Of a stretch of DNA of 64,000 bases, positions 43,620 through 51,887 are shown piece after piece. The position numbers and the translations under genes were made by a program. Each line of letters starts with the position of its first letter. Position 1 is the stretch's first letter. A model generated the notes under the pieces. That model worked only from the letters and a program-made list of their open reading frames with translations, did no database searches and had not been told where the DNA came from. The stretch comes from Pseudoalteromonas haloplanktis ATCC 14393 (GTDB lineage Bacteria; Pseudomonadota; Gammaproteobacteria; Enterobacterales; Alteromonadaceae): assembly GCF_000238355.1 (NCBI RefSeq), contig NZ_AHCA01000006.1:186001-250000 (forward strand). Direction: 5' to 3'.

Positions 43620-45338
43620 TTAATTTGACTCTTTTCCTAAATATCTCTTAGCTTTACCTTCTTTTACTTTTTCTAGATCAACCAGTACTAAGCCATCAAT
43701 ACAATTATTAAACTCAGGATCGACACTAAAACTTAAAAATTGTACGCCCCCAGGCTCACACAGCTCTGTATATTGTTTAAATAAAGTAGGTACTTGCGCA
43801 CCTATATTGGCAAGAATATGTTTAAGTTCGACAAAGTCTTCTTTCACATCATCCCCGCTAAATAGAGTTTGGCATTGTTTTAACTGTTGCTCAGTAAGCT
43901 TGAACTCATTGTTAGGCGTTGCAATCTGTTGTTTAGCGCCATAATAATGTTGATAATAGTGTACTAGCAGTGCTTTGGCTTGTTCCGGTAGGGCGTTTGA
44001 TACACTCACTGCACCGTACAAATAGCGATATTGTGGGTAGTTTTTCACAAATGCACCGATGCCATACCATAAATAATCAAGGCTTTTACGGCCCCAATAT
44101 TTGGGTTGCACAAAGCTGCGGCCAAGCTCAATACCCGCTTCGAAATAGGGGGTCATTTCATCACTGTATGAAAATAAACTGTCAGTGTATAAACCTTTAC
44201 GGCCATGTTTGTTGATAATTTCTTGCGCACAGGCTAATCGATAAGCGCCCACCAGTTCCAGTTGACTACTGTCCCATAATACTAAGTGTTGATAATCCAT
44301 ATCGTATTTGTCGATATCGCGGCGTTTGCCACTGCCCTCTCCAACGGTACGAAAAGAGATCTCTCGCAAGCGGCCTAACTCTCTAAAAATCGGGGAGCTC
44401 CCTTGATATTGGTAAAGGTAAATTTGCATTCCGTCGTGTGTAGTGCCTAATTGTTTGCATTGCTCAATGGCTTTTTTAAGCTCTTTGCGACACTCAGGGG
44501 TAGCGATAGGGGTTTGAGTTTTCAGTGGTAGAGTCTTTTTTGAAGTAAGTAAATAAAGTTGTTTACGAATGAGGTTTACTATCTCTTTGTCTTTCAGGTT
44601 TTCAATTAAATAAGACTCTGGCGGAATAGATGCGCCAATTTCAAACTCTAATGATTTTTGTCGCTGTTTAAACATTTCTTTAACCAGTAATAAACTCGCT
44701 AAAGGTTTGTAGATCATCGATGTACCATAAAATAATGGGCTATTTTTGGCTTTAATAAAAATAGGCAAAATAGCACAGTTGGCCTTTTTTGCGATCCGTA
44801 GAAAGCCGCTGTTCCATTTACAATCTTTAATACCAGTGGGACTTAACCGTGATACTTCCCCCGCAGGGAAAATTAGGATTGCTCCTTCTTCTCTGAGGTG
44901 TTGATGAATATTGCTTAATTCTTGCTTTTTACTTGTACCAGATAAATTATCCACTGGTAAAAGTAACGAATGCATGGGGGTGACGGACATTAACATACGA
45001 TTTGCAACCACTTTTAAATCTTTTCGCACACCCGATAATACTTTTATTAGCGCTAACGCATCTAATGAACCAATAGGGTGGTTTGCAACAATGACAAGTT
45101 TACCTTCACTGGGAATATGCTCGATTTGTTTTGGTTTATAACGCGTGTCAAAATCGAGTTCATCAAGTACTTGTTCAACAAACTCAATTCCTTGCAGATG
45201 TGGATAAGCATCACCAAAGGCAACAAACTCTTGCTCATGAAGTAAATAACCTAGGCCTTTTTTTACTAACCCTTTTACTTTAGGTGAGTTTTCTAACTGT
45301 GGCAGGTTTGCTGCGATTACTTTATCAACACTGATCAT
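43620..45338 (-). CDS. olsF: Bifunctional acyltransferase, OlsF-like ornithine lipid synthase
   Basis: The protein has 572 residues in two parts. The N-terminal part is a PlsC-type O-acyltransferase with NHPIGSLD (H87/D93), ILIFPAGEVSRLSPTG and FLRIAKKANCAILPIFIK. The C-terminal part (~300-450) is an OlsB-like N-acyltransferase of the GNAT type: LVGAYRLACAQEI, YFEAGIELGRSFVQPKYWG and LYGAVSVSN. This O-acyl plus N-acyl fusion is the arrangement of OlsF, which makes ornithine lipids from ornithine in some proteobacteria and Bacteroidota. Haemolysin-like acyltransferases share both parts, so the substrate is inferred. It is a single gene. Confidence 0.75.
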   Translation of the reverse strand: MISVDKVIAANLPQLENSPKVKGLVKKGLGYLLHEQEFVAFGDAYPHLQGIEFVEQVLDELDFDTRYKPKQIEHIPSEGKLVIVANHPIGSLDALALIKVLSGVRKDLKVVANRMLMSVTPMHSLLLPVDNLSGTSKKQELSNIHQHLREEGAILIFPAGEVSRLSPTGIKDCKWNSGFLRIAKKANCAILPIFIKAKNSPLFYGTSMIYKPLASLLLVKEMFKQRQKSLEFEIGASIPPESYLIENLKDKEIVNLIRKQLYLLTSKKTLPLKTQTPIATPECRKELKKAIEQCKQLGTTHDGMQIYLYQYQGSSPIFRELGRLREISFRTVGEGSGKRRDIDKYDMDYQHLVLWDSSQLELVGAYRLACAQEIINKHGRKGLYTDSLFSYSDEMTPYFEAGIELGRSFVQPKYWGRKSLDYLWYGIGAFVKNYPQYRYLYGAVSVSNALPEQAKALLVHYYQHYYGAKQQIATPNNEFKLTEQQLKQCQTLFSGDDVKEDFVELKHILANIGAQVPTLFKQYTELCEPGGVQFLSFSVDPEFNNCIDGLVLVDLEKVKEGKAKRYLGKESN

Positions 45339-45432
45339 AATTACCTCATCGTCATCTTGCGATCAATCTGTGTTCAGCATAGAAGTTTGCTATGACAGTT
45401 CTGTTGCAGTTGTGTGACTGTTTAAAGAGTCC

Positions 45433-45463
45433 TTAGATAAACAACCTTAGTTAAGGTTATACT
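45433..45463 (+). promoter_or_regulatory. MerR-type operator and promoter upstream of the GhrA-like gene
   Basis: The 16-bp palindrome AACCTTAGTTAAGGTT (45443-45458) lies between a weak -35 (TTAGAT, 45433-45438) and a -10 TATACT (45458-45463), a 19-base spacing. This stretched spacer with a dyad inside is the layout used by MerR-family activators. No merR gene is in the window. Confidence 0.45.
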
Positions 45464-45494
45464 AGGGAAAAGTAATCACTATTGAAGTATCTAT

Positions 45495-46415
45495 ATGCAT
45501 GTTCTTGTGGCAATAACTGGGCGAGATTGCAGTAAAATTATTGCAGCTCTTGCAGCTAGGTTACCAGATATAACCATTTCACAATGGCCTAATTGTGAAA
45601 ATTTAACTGAGGTTGAGTTTGTTATAGCTTGGCTTGCACCAGCACAAATGTGGTCGCAGCTACCAAACTTAAAAGTCGTCTCTTCTTTTGGCGCAGGCGT
45701 TGACAGTATCGATATGAGTTTAATCCCAGATAATGTTGTTGTAACACGCATTGTGGATGAAAACTTAGCCCAAGATATGGCTGAATATGTGCTTACCCAT
45801 ATTTTAGCGCATAAACTCAGGCTGAAAGAATACTCTATTAAACAGCAAAATATGTTGTGGCAGCCAAAGCGTGCTTTTAACCATCGGCATGTGGTTATTC
45901 TTGGTTTTGGTGAACTGGGGAAAAGCTGTGCAAAGCGTTTACTGGCTAATGACTTTAGCGTTAGTGCATTTTCTCAAAGCCCTAAAAATTTTCCTCTTGT
46001 AAATTGTATTCATCATCGTAATGATTTGACGAATGTGTTGCCACAAGCTGATTATTTGGTGTGTTTGTTACCGCTTACAGCACAAACGAAAGGCTTTATT
46101 AATCGTGATTTATTAGCACAATTACCGCCTCATGCGGTACTTATTAATGTTGCGCGTGGACAACATGTGGTTGCAGAAGATTTACTTTGGGCATTAGATA
46201 ATCAGGTTATTCGTGCTGCAACCTTAGATGTATTCGAGCATGAGCCTTTAGCTGTTGAACACCCACTTTGGTCACACCCGGCCATTACAGTAACTCCTCA
46301 TTGTGCTGCTTTATCTGATGTTAATAGTGTCACCGGGCAAATTGCTGATAATGTACAACGTCTACAAGCGGGCGATAAACTAAATAATAAGGTCGATAGA
46401 ACAAAAGGTTATTAA
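45495..46415 (+). CDS. ghrA: D-2-hydroxyacid dehydrogenase, GhrA-like glyoxylate/hydroxypyruvate reductase
   Basis: The protein has 306 residues. The NAD(P)-binding Rossmann motif is VVILGFGELGKSCAKRL. The catalytic residues of the family are present: Arg in INVARGQHVV, Glu in DVFEHEPL and His in TPHCAAL. The length and the short N-terminal domain (FSSFGAGVDS-like start of the substrate loop) fit E. coli GhrA rather than SerA or PdxB. It would reduce glyoxylate or hydroxypyruvate with NADPH in the cytoplasm. The exact substrate is not shown. It lies behind a MerR-type promoter. Confidence 0.8.
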   Translation: MHVLVAITGRDCSKIIAALAARLPDITISQWPNCENLTEVEFVIAWLAPAQMWSQLPNLKVVSSFGAGVDSIDMSLIPDNVVVTRIVDENLAQDMAEYVLTHILAHKLRLKEYSIKQQNMLWQPKRAFNHRHVVILGFGELGKSCAKRLLANDFSVSAFSQSPKNFPLVNCIHHRNDLTNVLPQADYLVCLLPLTAQTKGFINRDLLAQLPPHAVLINVARGQHVVAEDLLWALDNQVIRAATLDVFEHEPLAVEHPLWSHPAITVTPHCAALSDVNSVTGQIADNVQRLQAGDKLNNKVDRTKGY

Positions 46416-46513
46416 TATTGGGGAAATAACTGCTAATTACACATTGTTAACATATGTTATTTTAGTTAACCTAGGAACGTATCTTAATAATAAAAATAAC
46501 GATAAGGTTTACC

Positions 46514-46645
46514 ATGAAACAGCAGCAGGGTGGCGTAAAACTCAGTATTATAGTGATCTCTATTATTTTAATGGGGGTGTCTGCGTGGTTTAATCAAGCC
46601 AGCGCGCATGAGCAAGCCCATGCGTTGCAGCAACAAGTTGAGTAA
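46514..46645 (+). CDS. Small single-span membrane protein (43 residues), unknown function
   Basis: ATG at 46514 is preceded by ATAAGG and the frame ends at TAA 46643-46645. The product starts MKQQQGGVKLSI, has one membrane helix (about 9-25, rich in Ile/Val) and a short polar tail AHEQAHALQQQVE. It sits alone between the GhrA-like gene and convergent smrA. Clean start, helix and stop support a real gene, but I know no family. Confidence 0.55.
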   Translation: MKQQQGGVKLSIIVISIILMGVSAWFNQASAHEQAHALQQQVE

Positions 46646-46680
46646 TACCATTTAACCCACCGTTTATAATTTACGCCGGG

Positions 46681-47259
46681 TTAGTGTTTGCAGTGACGCT
46701 CCCGGTTTTCATTCTTTTTCTCATCACTTTTCTTTATTAACGCATAGGTTGCGCCACTCCCACCATGGTGTCTTAGGGCGCTGTGAAATGCTAACACGCA
46801 GTCAATCTCCTGTAGCCATTTATTGGTATAACTTTTTAATATTCCAGGAGCCTTCTTATTTTTGAAGCCAATACCATGGCGGATCAATACCACACGGATG
46901 TTACGTGCCTGGCAATCGTTTATAAACTCAAATAAAGCGTGGCGCGCAGTTTTGAGAGCTCTGCCATGTAAATCAAGGGTTGCATCAACTTGATATTTAG
47001 CCAAGCGAAGATTTTTGAAGACGGCTTCTTGTACTCCTGCATTTTTATAACTTAACAGTGCGTCTGGAGGGAGTAACTCAACTAATTCACTGCGTAGGTA
47101 GTTGTCGTCGATAGTTAAATCTAACTCTGCGTATTTACGTTTTTCTTGTTGGGCTAAAGAAGGCTGAGCAGAGCGCTGTGTTGGTTTGATGGTATCGTGA
47201 TCTAAACGGACAACATCTTCCATGGACGTTAAAAATAAATCAAGATCAGATAAAGGCAT
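46681..47259 (-). CDS. smrA: Smr-domain DNA endonuclease SmrA
   Basis: The protein has 192 residues; E. coli SmrA (YdaL) has about 187. The N-terminus LDLFLTSMEDVVRL matches the E. coli pattern of FLxAMEDV. The Smr domain follows: ATLDLHGRALKTARHAL, VVLIRHGIGFKNK, LKSYTNKWL and HHGGSGATYALIKK. The tail ENRERHCKH is also like E. coli. Smr proteins nick DNA; the cellular role of SmrA is unclear. Confidence 0.85.
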   Translation of the reverse strand: MPLSDLDLFLTSMEDVVRLDHDTIKPTQRSAQPSLAQQEKRKYAELDLTIDDNYLRSELVELLPPDALLSYKNAGVQEAVFKNLRLAKYQVDATLDLHGRALKTARHALFEFINDCQARNIRVVLIRHGIGFKNKKAPGILKSYTNKWLQEIDCVLAFHSALRHHGGSGATYALIKKSDEKKNENRERHCKH

Positions 47260-47333
47260 ATGCTACCTCAAAGTGAGTTAATACGTTAGAAATTTTAACT
47301 TAGTTCATTAGCTAAATCACTTAAACTCAGCAT

Positions 47334-47369
47334 AAAAAAATACCCCACAAAGTCAAACTTCGTGAGGTA
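47334..47369 (-). terminator. Terminator of the 87-residue membrane protein gene
   Basis: On the minus strand a 12-bp stem with two G-U pairs (TACCTCACGAAG / CTTTGTGGGGTA) and a 5-base loop is followed by seven T. It lies 26 bases after the stop. Confidence 0.75.
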
Positions 47370-47394
47370 TTATAAATTTATCTTGGGAGAGATA

Positions 47395-47658
47395 TTAATT
47401 TTGCGTCACGTTCAATTGCCCAAAAGTATACACTTTGAACAGATAAAACGTGTTGATCAACACTAAACTCATGTTTGAAATAACACTCGATGACATTAAA
47501 TCCAAGCTAAATGATAAAAACAGTAAAACGCAGGCACTGATCGCCGCTACACGTAATATTGTTAATTGATTGATAAAAAACGCCCCTAATCCTAGGGCTA
47601 GCAGTATAAAATTTAAAAGCCAATCTAGCTCGTTTAGCATGGTTGTATCATTGTTCAT
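47395..47658 (-). CDS. Small hypothetical membrane protein
   Basis: The protein has 87 residues and about three hydrophobic helices (LNFILLALGLGAFFI, AAISACVLLFLSFSLDL, LVLINTFYLFKVYTF). No motif or family is recognised. A strong terminator follows it, which supports a transcribed gene. Confidence 0.65.
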   Translation of the reverse strand: MNNDTTMLNELDWLLNFILLALGLGAFFINQLTILRVAAISACVLLFLSFSLDLMSSSVISNMSLVLINTFYLFKVYTFGQLNVTQN

Positions 47659-47739
47659 GTGTTGAAAAAAGGAGCGCCATTATGGTGATAATTTGCGCAC
47701 CTTTCAACCAAGTAATTTTATATTTTCAGATTAGTTTTT

Positions 47740-48186
47740 TTAATCCAAAATTAATTTTTTGAATGCTGCAAAAAAGCCTGCTTGTTCGATAATTCGATAC
47801 TTCTGACAGGTATCAGGTTGTTTATTATTTTGGCATAAATAAAGGCTATTACGGGCTAAATCAGCTGTTGGCTGTAAGTGTGAATCAAATAACATCGTTC
47901 CATGGCCAAATAATCCCGGCCAATACACACTTTGTGTGACCAGCCCTAGTTTTTCGTAGGTTAATAGCTGGGGCTTAGGAGTGATTAAAATAATGCAGAC
48001 AGCAATAGCAGCACAGATAAGGCCTGTACGACTTTTTTTGACTTCAATTGCTTCAGGTGACTTAACAGAAGCTTCTGTTGCAGGGCGTGTTGGAGCGGAG
48101 GTTTTGCGCTTGTTATTTGATGCAGTTGGTTTTTTGCGTTGTGGGGCTTTCCCTAATAAGGATTGTTTTTTTATATTGTTCGACAT
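47740..48186 (-). CDS. Hypothetical membrane-anchored protein
   Basis: The protein has 148 residues. The first ~50 are basic, Lys/Pro/Ser-rich and disordered. One membrane helix follows (about 55-69, GLICAAIAVCIILIT). The remaining ~80 residues should be periplasmic and contain two Cys about ten residues apart (LYLCQNNKQPDTCQKY). I do not recognise the family. Confidence 0.65.
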   Translation of the reverse strand: MSNNIKKQSLLGKAPQRKKPTASNNKRKTSAPTRPATEASVKSPEAIEVKKSRTGLICAAIAVCIILITPKPQLLTYEKLGLVTQSVYWPGLFGHGTMLFDSHLQPTADLARNSLYLCQNNKQPDTCQKYRIIEQAGFFAAFKKLILD

Positions 48187-48282
48187 AAAGCAAATCTGGC
48201 CTTTTAAGCAGAGCTCTCTATAATGAGATAATTAAATAAGTATAATAACTTAAACCTAGCTCATAACCTACGGGGATCAACC

Positions 48283-48666
48283 ATGAATACGCAGCTTTCA
48301 ATTTTAATAGTGGATGATGTGGGAACAGTGCGCAGCTTTCTAAATCAAACACTCATGCACTTAGGTATTGAAAATGTTAAAGAAGCATCAACAGCTGCAC
48401 AATGTATTAGTGCATGTCAGGCGGCCGATTATAATATTATTTTTTTAGATATAGAGTTGCCTGATGGTGATGGGAAAGAGATTATTGCCCAAATCAATGA
48501 AATAAACCCTGAAACTAACGTTGTGATGGTGTCGGCTCACTCAACTGTTGAGAATGTTAAAGATGCCATTGAAAAAGGTGCTAAAGGGTTTGTAGTTAAG
48601 CCATTTACACCTAAAAAAATAGCCGCCATGTTGAAAAAGTTTTACCCAGATTTAGAAGTGGTGTAG
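48283..48666 (+). CDS. Stand-alone CheY-like response regulator
   Basis: The protein has 127 residues with a receiver domain only: acidic pair D11-D12 (LIVDDVG), phospho-acceptor D56 (IIFLDIELPDGDG), Ser in VMVSAHST and the conserved Lys in GFVVKPFTPKKI. With no output domain it must act by protein contact, as CheY does. No kinase gene is adjacent. GGGG precedes the ATG. Confidence 0.9.
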   Translation: MNTQLSILIVDDVGTVRSFLNQTLMHLGIENVKEASTAAQCISACQAADYNIIFLDIELPDGDGKEIIAQINEINPETNVVMVSAHSTVENVKDAIEKGAKGFVVKPFTPKKIAAMLKKFYPDLEVV

Positions 48667-48685
48667 TACGCTATAGAACAGATAT

Positions 48686-48712
48686 AAAAAAACCGGCCTA
48701 GGCCGGTTTTTT
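48686..48712. terminator. Strong bidirectional terminator between the CheY-like gene and rpsT
   Basis: A-rich flank, AAACCGGCC-TA-GGCCGGTTT stem and T-rich flank. It serves both convergent genes. Confidence 0.9.
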
Positions 48713-48731
48713 ATATTCTAGCAAAAACAAA

Positions 48732-48992
48732 TTATAGCGCTTTAATCTTAGCTGCTAAACGGCTCTTATGACGAGCTGCTTTGTTTTTGTGAATTAGACC
48801 TTTAGTTGCATAACGGTCTAAAATAGGTGTAGCAACTGCGAAAGCTTGCTGTGCAGCTTCCTTGTCGCCCGCTTCAATAGCAACAACTACTTTCTTGAAG
48901 TATGTACGCATCATTGAACGACGGCTTGCGTTATGCTGACGGTTTTTTTCGCTAGTGATAGCGCGTTTTTTTGCAGACTTGATGTTAGCCAA
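48732..48992 (-). CDS. rpsT: 30S ribosomal protein S20
   Basis: The protein has 86 residues, the usual S20 length: [20 protein letters not shown], then [12 protein letters not shown] and [20 protein letters not shown]. It binds 16S rRNA early in small-subunit assembly. The start codon is TTG (complement of 48990-48992) with AGGAGC upstream; a weak UUG start is also used by E. coli rpsT, where it is part of autogenous translational control. The upstream 253 bases shared with murJ hold its promoter. Confidence 0.97.
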   Translation of the reverse strand: MANIKSAKKRAITSEKNRQHNASRRSMMRTYFKKVVVAIEAGDKEAAQQAFAVATPILDRYATKGLIHKNKAARHKSRLAAKIKAL

Positions 48993-49245
48993 GGTTTGCT
49001 CCTAACAATCTTAAAATAAGCTTAATTTAAAGGCCGTGGAATATGCCTGTTTTTATCATGAATGTCAATAAAAAATTGACATAACAAGAAAAACTGCTCC
49101 TATATAACGAACATCAATTTGCCGCTTTAGCAGTTAATAACGCTATTGTAACAAAGGCGGTGAGTTCAGCCTAGTGCTTTAGAGCGATTTATAAAAAAGA
49201 CTGTGGCATAATCCCCTTTATCATTGGTTTTAAAGCAGGTTTAAA

Positions 49246-50826
49246 GTGGCTAAAGGATTATTTCGTTCTGGTATGATTGTCAGTTGTATGACAATGATAT
49301 CGCGTATTTTAGGGTTAGTACGAGATGCTGTGGTCGCCAATTTACTCGGTGCAAGTGCAGCGGCAGATGTTTTTTTATTTGCTAATCGAATTCCAAATTT
49401 TTTACGCCGCCTATTTGCTGAAGGTGCATTTGCACAAGCATTTGTGCCAGTATTGTCAGAAATCAAAGAACAGCAAGGCGACGATAAAGTTAGATTGTTT
49501 GTTGCTCAAGCAGCTGGGACATTAGGAACTATCTTACTGGTTGTTACCCTCATTGGGGTGATTGCATCGCCCGTTATAGCAGCATTGTTTGGTACAGGTT
49601 GGTTTATTGAATGGTGGCAAGGTGGACCAGACAGCGAAAAGTTTGAGTTAGCCAGCAGTTTACTTAAATTAACGTTCCCGTATTTATTTTTTGTAAGCCT
49701 TGTGGCGCTCAGTGGGGCGGTGATGAATGTTTATAATCGCTTTGCGGTGGCTGCATTCACGCCCGTTTTACTTAATATTTCGATTATAACCTGTGCCATA
49801 TTCTTACATGATAAATTTTCAGTGGGTGCATACGCACTTGCTATCGGTGTATTTATCGGTGGTGTCGTGCAGCTATTGTTTCAATTACCGTTTTTGTATC
49901 GTGCAAAAATGCTCAGTAAACCTCGCTGGGCATGGCAAGATGACAATGTTAAAAAAGTGCGCAAGCTCATGTTGCCCGCATTATTTGGGGTGTCGATTAG
50001 TCAAATTAATCTGTTGCTTGATACTATGATTGCCTCATTGCTGATGACGGGGTCAATTGCCTGGTTGTATTACTCTGATCGATTAATCGAATTTCCGCTG
50101 GGTTTATTTGGTATTGGCATTGCGACGGTGATTTTGCCGGCATTATCAAAATTACACAGCAGTAAAAAAAGTAGCGATTTTCAGCACACTTTAGACTGGG
50201 GGGTGCGCTTTGTGATCTTTTTAGGGTTGCCTGCAATGGTCGGCTTAATGATCATAAGCCCGTTAATTATCTCGGTGTTATTTGATCATGGCGCATTCAA
50301 AGATGGCGATATTGACCATGTTCAGGCGGTCAGTTTTGGCGTTATGGCATATTCGGTGGGGTTAGTCAGTTTTATGCTGATCAAGGTATTAGCGCCTGGT
50401 TTTTATGCACGCCAAGACACTAAAACACCAGTACGCATAGGTATTATTACTTTGATACTCAATATGGTGTTTAACATTATGTTAGCGCCCTTTATTGGTT
50501 ATTTGGGTTTAGCACTGGCAACATCAATGTCGGCCAGTTGTAATGCATATTTGTTATATCGCCAGTTAAACAAAGAGCAAGTCTATACATTTTCGCGTTT
50601 TAGTTTGCTGTTTACTGGCAAGTGTGTGGCAGCGGCTTTACTCATGGGCACTACTGTTTGGTATGTCGCAACACAATTTTTATGGCAGCAATGGCATTTT
50701 AGTGAGCAAGTTGTTTTACTTATGGGATTACTTGCCCTTGCTGGTGTAGTGTACTTTTTGGCATTATTTTTACTTGGTGTACGACTAAATACCATAAAAA
50801 ACGTAATGACTGCTCAATCAGACTAA
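49246..50826 (+). CDS. murJ: Lipid II flippase MurJ (MviN)
   Basis: The protein has 526 residues with about 14 membrane spans. The N-terminus has MTMISRILGLVRDAVVANLLG and RIPNFLRRLFAEGAFAQAFVPVL (in parts), both strong MurJ signatures, including the arginines of the cavity. GALKDGDIDHVQ-like and LAPGFYARQDTKTPVRIG segments follow in the second half. It flips lipid II for peptidoglycan synthesis. The start is GTG at 49246 with AGG upstream. It is followed after 109 bases by ribF. Confidence 0.96.
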   Translation: MAKGLFRSGMIVSCMTMISRILGLVRDAVVANLLGASAAADVFLFANRIPNFLRRLFAEGAFAQAFVPVLSEIKEQQGDDKVRLFVAQAAGTLGTILLVVTLIGVIASPVIAALFGTGWFIEWWQGGPDSEKFELASSLLKLTFPYLFFVSLVALSGAVMNVYNRFAVAAFTPVLLNISIITCAIFLHDKFSVGAYALAIGVFIGGVVQLLFQLPFLYRAKMLSKPRWAWQDDNVKKVRKLMLPALFGVSISQINLLLDTMIASLLMTGSIAWLYYSDRLIEFPLGLFGIGIATVILPALSKLHSSKKSSDFQHTLDWGVRFVIFLGLPAMVGLMIISPLIISVLFDHGAFKDGDIDHVQAVSFGVMAYSVGLVSFMLIKVLAPGFYARQDTKTPVRIGIITLILNMVFNIMLAPFIGYLGLALATSMSASCNAYLLYRQLNKEQVYTFSRFSLLFTGKCVAAALLMGTTVWYVATQFLWQQWHFSEQVVLLMGLLALAGVVYFLALFLLGVRLNTIKNVMTAQSD

Positions 50827-50864
50827 AAAAACTAACTGAAACTCGCATCTTGAGGTGGTTTGGG

Positions 50865-50870
50865 TATAAT
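50865..50870 (+). promoter_or_regulatory. Candidate -10 element of the ribF-ileS-lspA-fkpB-ispH operon
   Basis: A perfect TATAAT lies 66 bases before ribF. No good -35 is seen at the right distance. TTGGGT (50860-50865) and ACCCAA (50884-50889) form an inverted repeat around the predicted start site. Confidence 0.4.
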
Positions 50871-50935
50871 CGGTGGTTCTGTAACCCAAGTGAAATTTTA
50901 CTCGGTACATAACGCTCATTAAGGCATTAGGTGGC

Positions 50936-51862
50936 ATGGAGTTAATTAGAGGTATTCACAATATACGTACGCAGCATTATGGTTGCGTGTTGACCATTGG
51001 TAATTTTGATGGCGTGCATTTAGGTCATGCTGAAGTACTGAATGGGTTACTCAATGACGCTAAAAAATATAACCTACCTAGCACGGTAATGTTATTTGAG
51101 CCGCAACCGCAAGAGTTTTTTGCAAAAGACAATGCTCCAGCTCGACTAACACGACTTCGTGACAAGCTACGTTTATTAGCTAAGTTAGGTGTAGAGCGTG
51201 TTATTTGCATTAGTTTTAATCAACAATTTGCCAATATGCAGGCTGAGCAATTTGTGACAGAGATATTGATCAATAAACTTGGCGTTAAAGCATTAACGGT
51301 TGGGGACGATTTTCGTTTTGGCAAAAGGCGGCAAGGGGACTTTAGTTTGCTTGCTAAGATGGGCCAAGCGGTACAAATGGATGTAAAAAGCACTGCGAGT
51401 TTTCGACAATTAAATGCTAGAGTAAGCAGCACTTTGATCCGCCAAGCACTCGCTGACGGTCAGTTAGTGCAAGCCAAAGCAATGCTTGGCCATGACTATG
51501 CAATATCAGGGCGAGTGATCCATGGCTGGAAGCGTGGCCGAGAACTGGGTTTTCGTACTGCAAATATCGCGTTAAAGCGTCAGGTATGCCCTGTAAATGG
51601 GGTCTTTGCGGTACAAGTAACATTAAACGATAAAACAGTGTATGGGGTTGCAAATATTGGCAACAAACCCACATTTAATGGAACACGCGCATTATTAGAA
51701 GTTCATTTATTTGACTTTGCGCAAGATATTTACGGACAGTTTATGCACGTGGAGTTGATTGAAAAACTTCGCGATGAGAAAAAATTCGAGACATTAACAC
51801 AATTGACGGCACAAATAGCAACTGATGTTGCTGCCGCTAAACAGTGTTTTGGTTTAAATTAG
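50936..51862 (+). CDS. ribF: Bifunctional riboflavin kinase / FAD synthetase
   Basis: The protein has 308 residues. The FAD synthetase nucleotidyltransferase part has TIGNFDGVHLGHAEVL and, later, VGDDFRFGKRRQGD and SSTLIRQALADG. The C-terminal riboflavin kinase part has GRELGFRTANIAL and GVANIGNKPTFNG. It converts riboflavin to FMN and FAD. It heads a conserved housekeeping operon; ileS starts 25 bases later. Confidence 0.96.
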   Translation: MELIRGIHNIRTQHYGCVLTIGNFDGVHLGHAEVLNGLLNDAKKYNLPSTVMLFEPQPQEFFAKDNAPARLTRLRDKLRLLAKLGVERVICISFNQQFANMQAEQFVTEILINKLGVKALTVGDDFRFGKRRQGDFSLLAKMGQAVQMDVKSTASFRQLNARVSSTLIRQALADGQLVQAKAMLGHDYAISGRVIHGWKRGRELGFRTANIALKRQVCPVNGVFAVQVTLNDKTVYGVANIGNKPTFNGTRALLEVHLFDFAQDIYGQFMHVELIEKLRDEKKFETLTQLTAQIATDVAAAKQCFGLN

Positions 51863-51887
51863 GTAGCCGATACGGAAACTAGGATTA

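Noticed and set aside
49230..49466. Minus-strand frames inside murJ, bcsA, pgsC-like and other long genes
   Set aside because: They are antisense or out-of-frame shadows of well-supported genes with no ribosome sites or family motifs.
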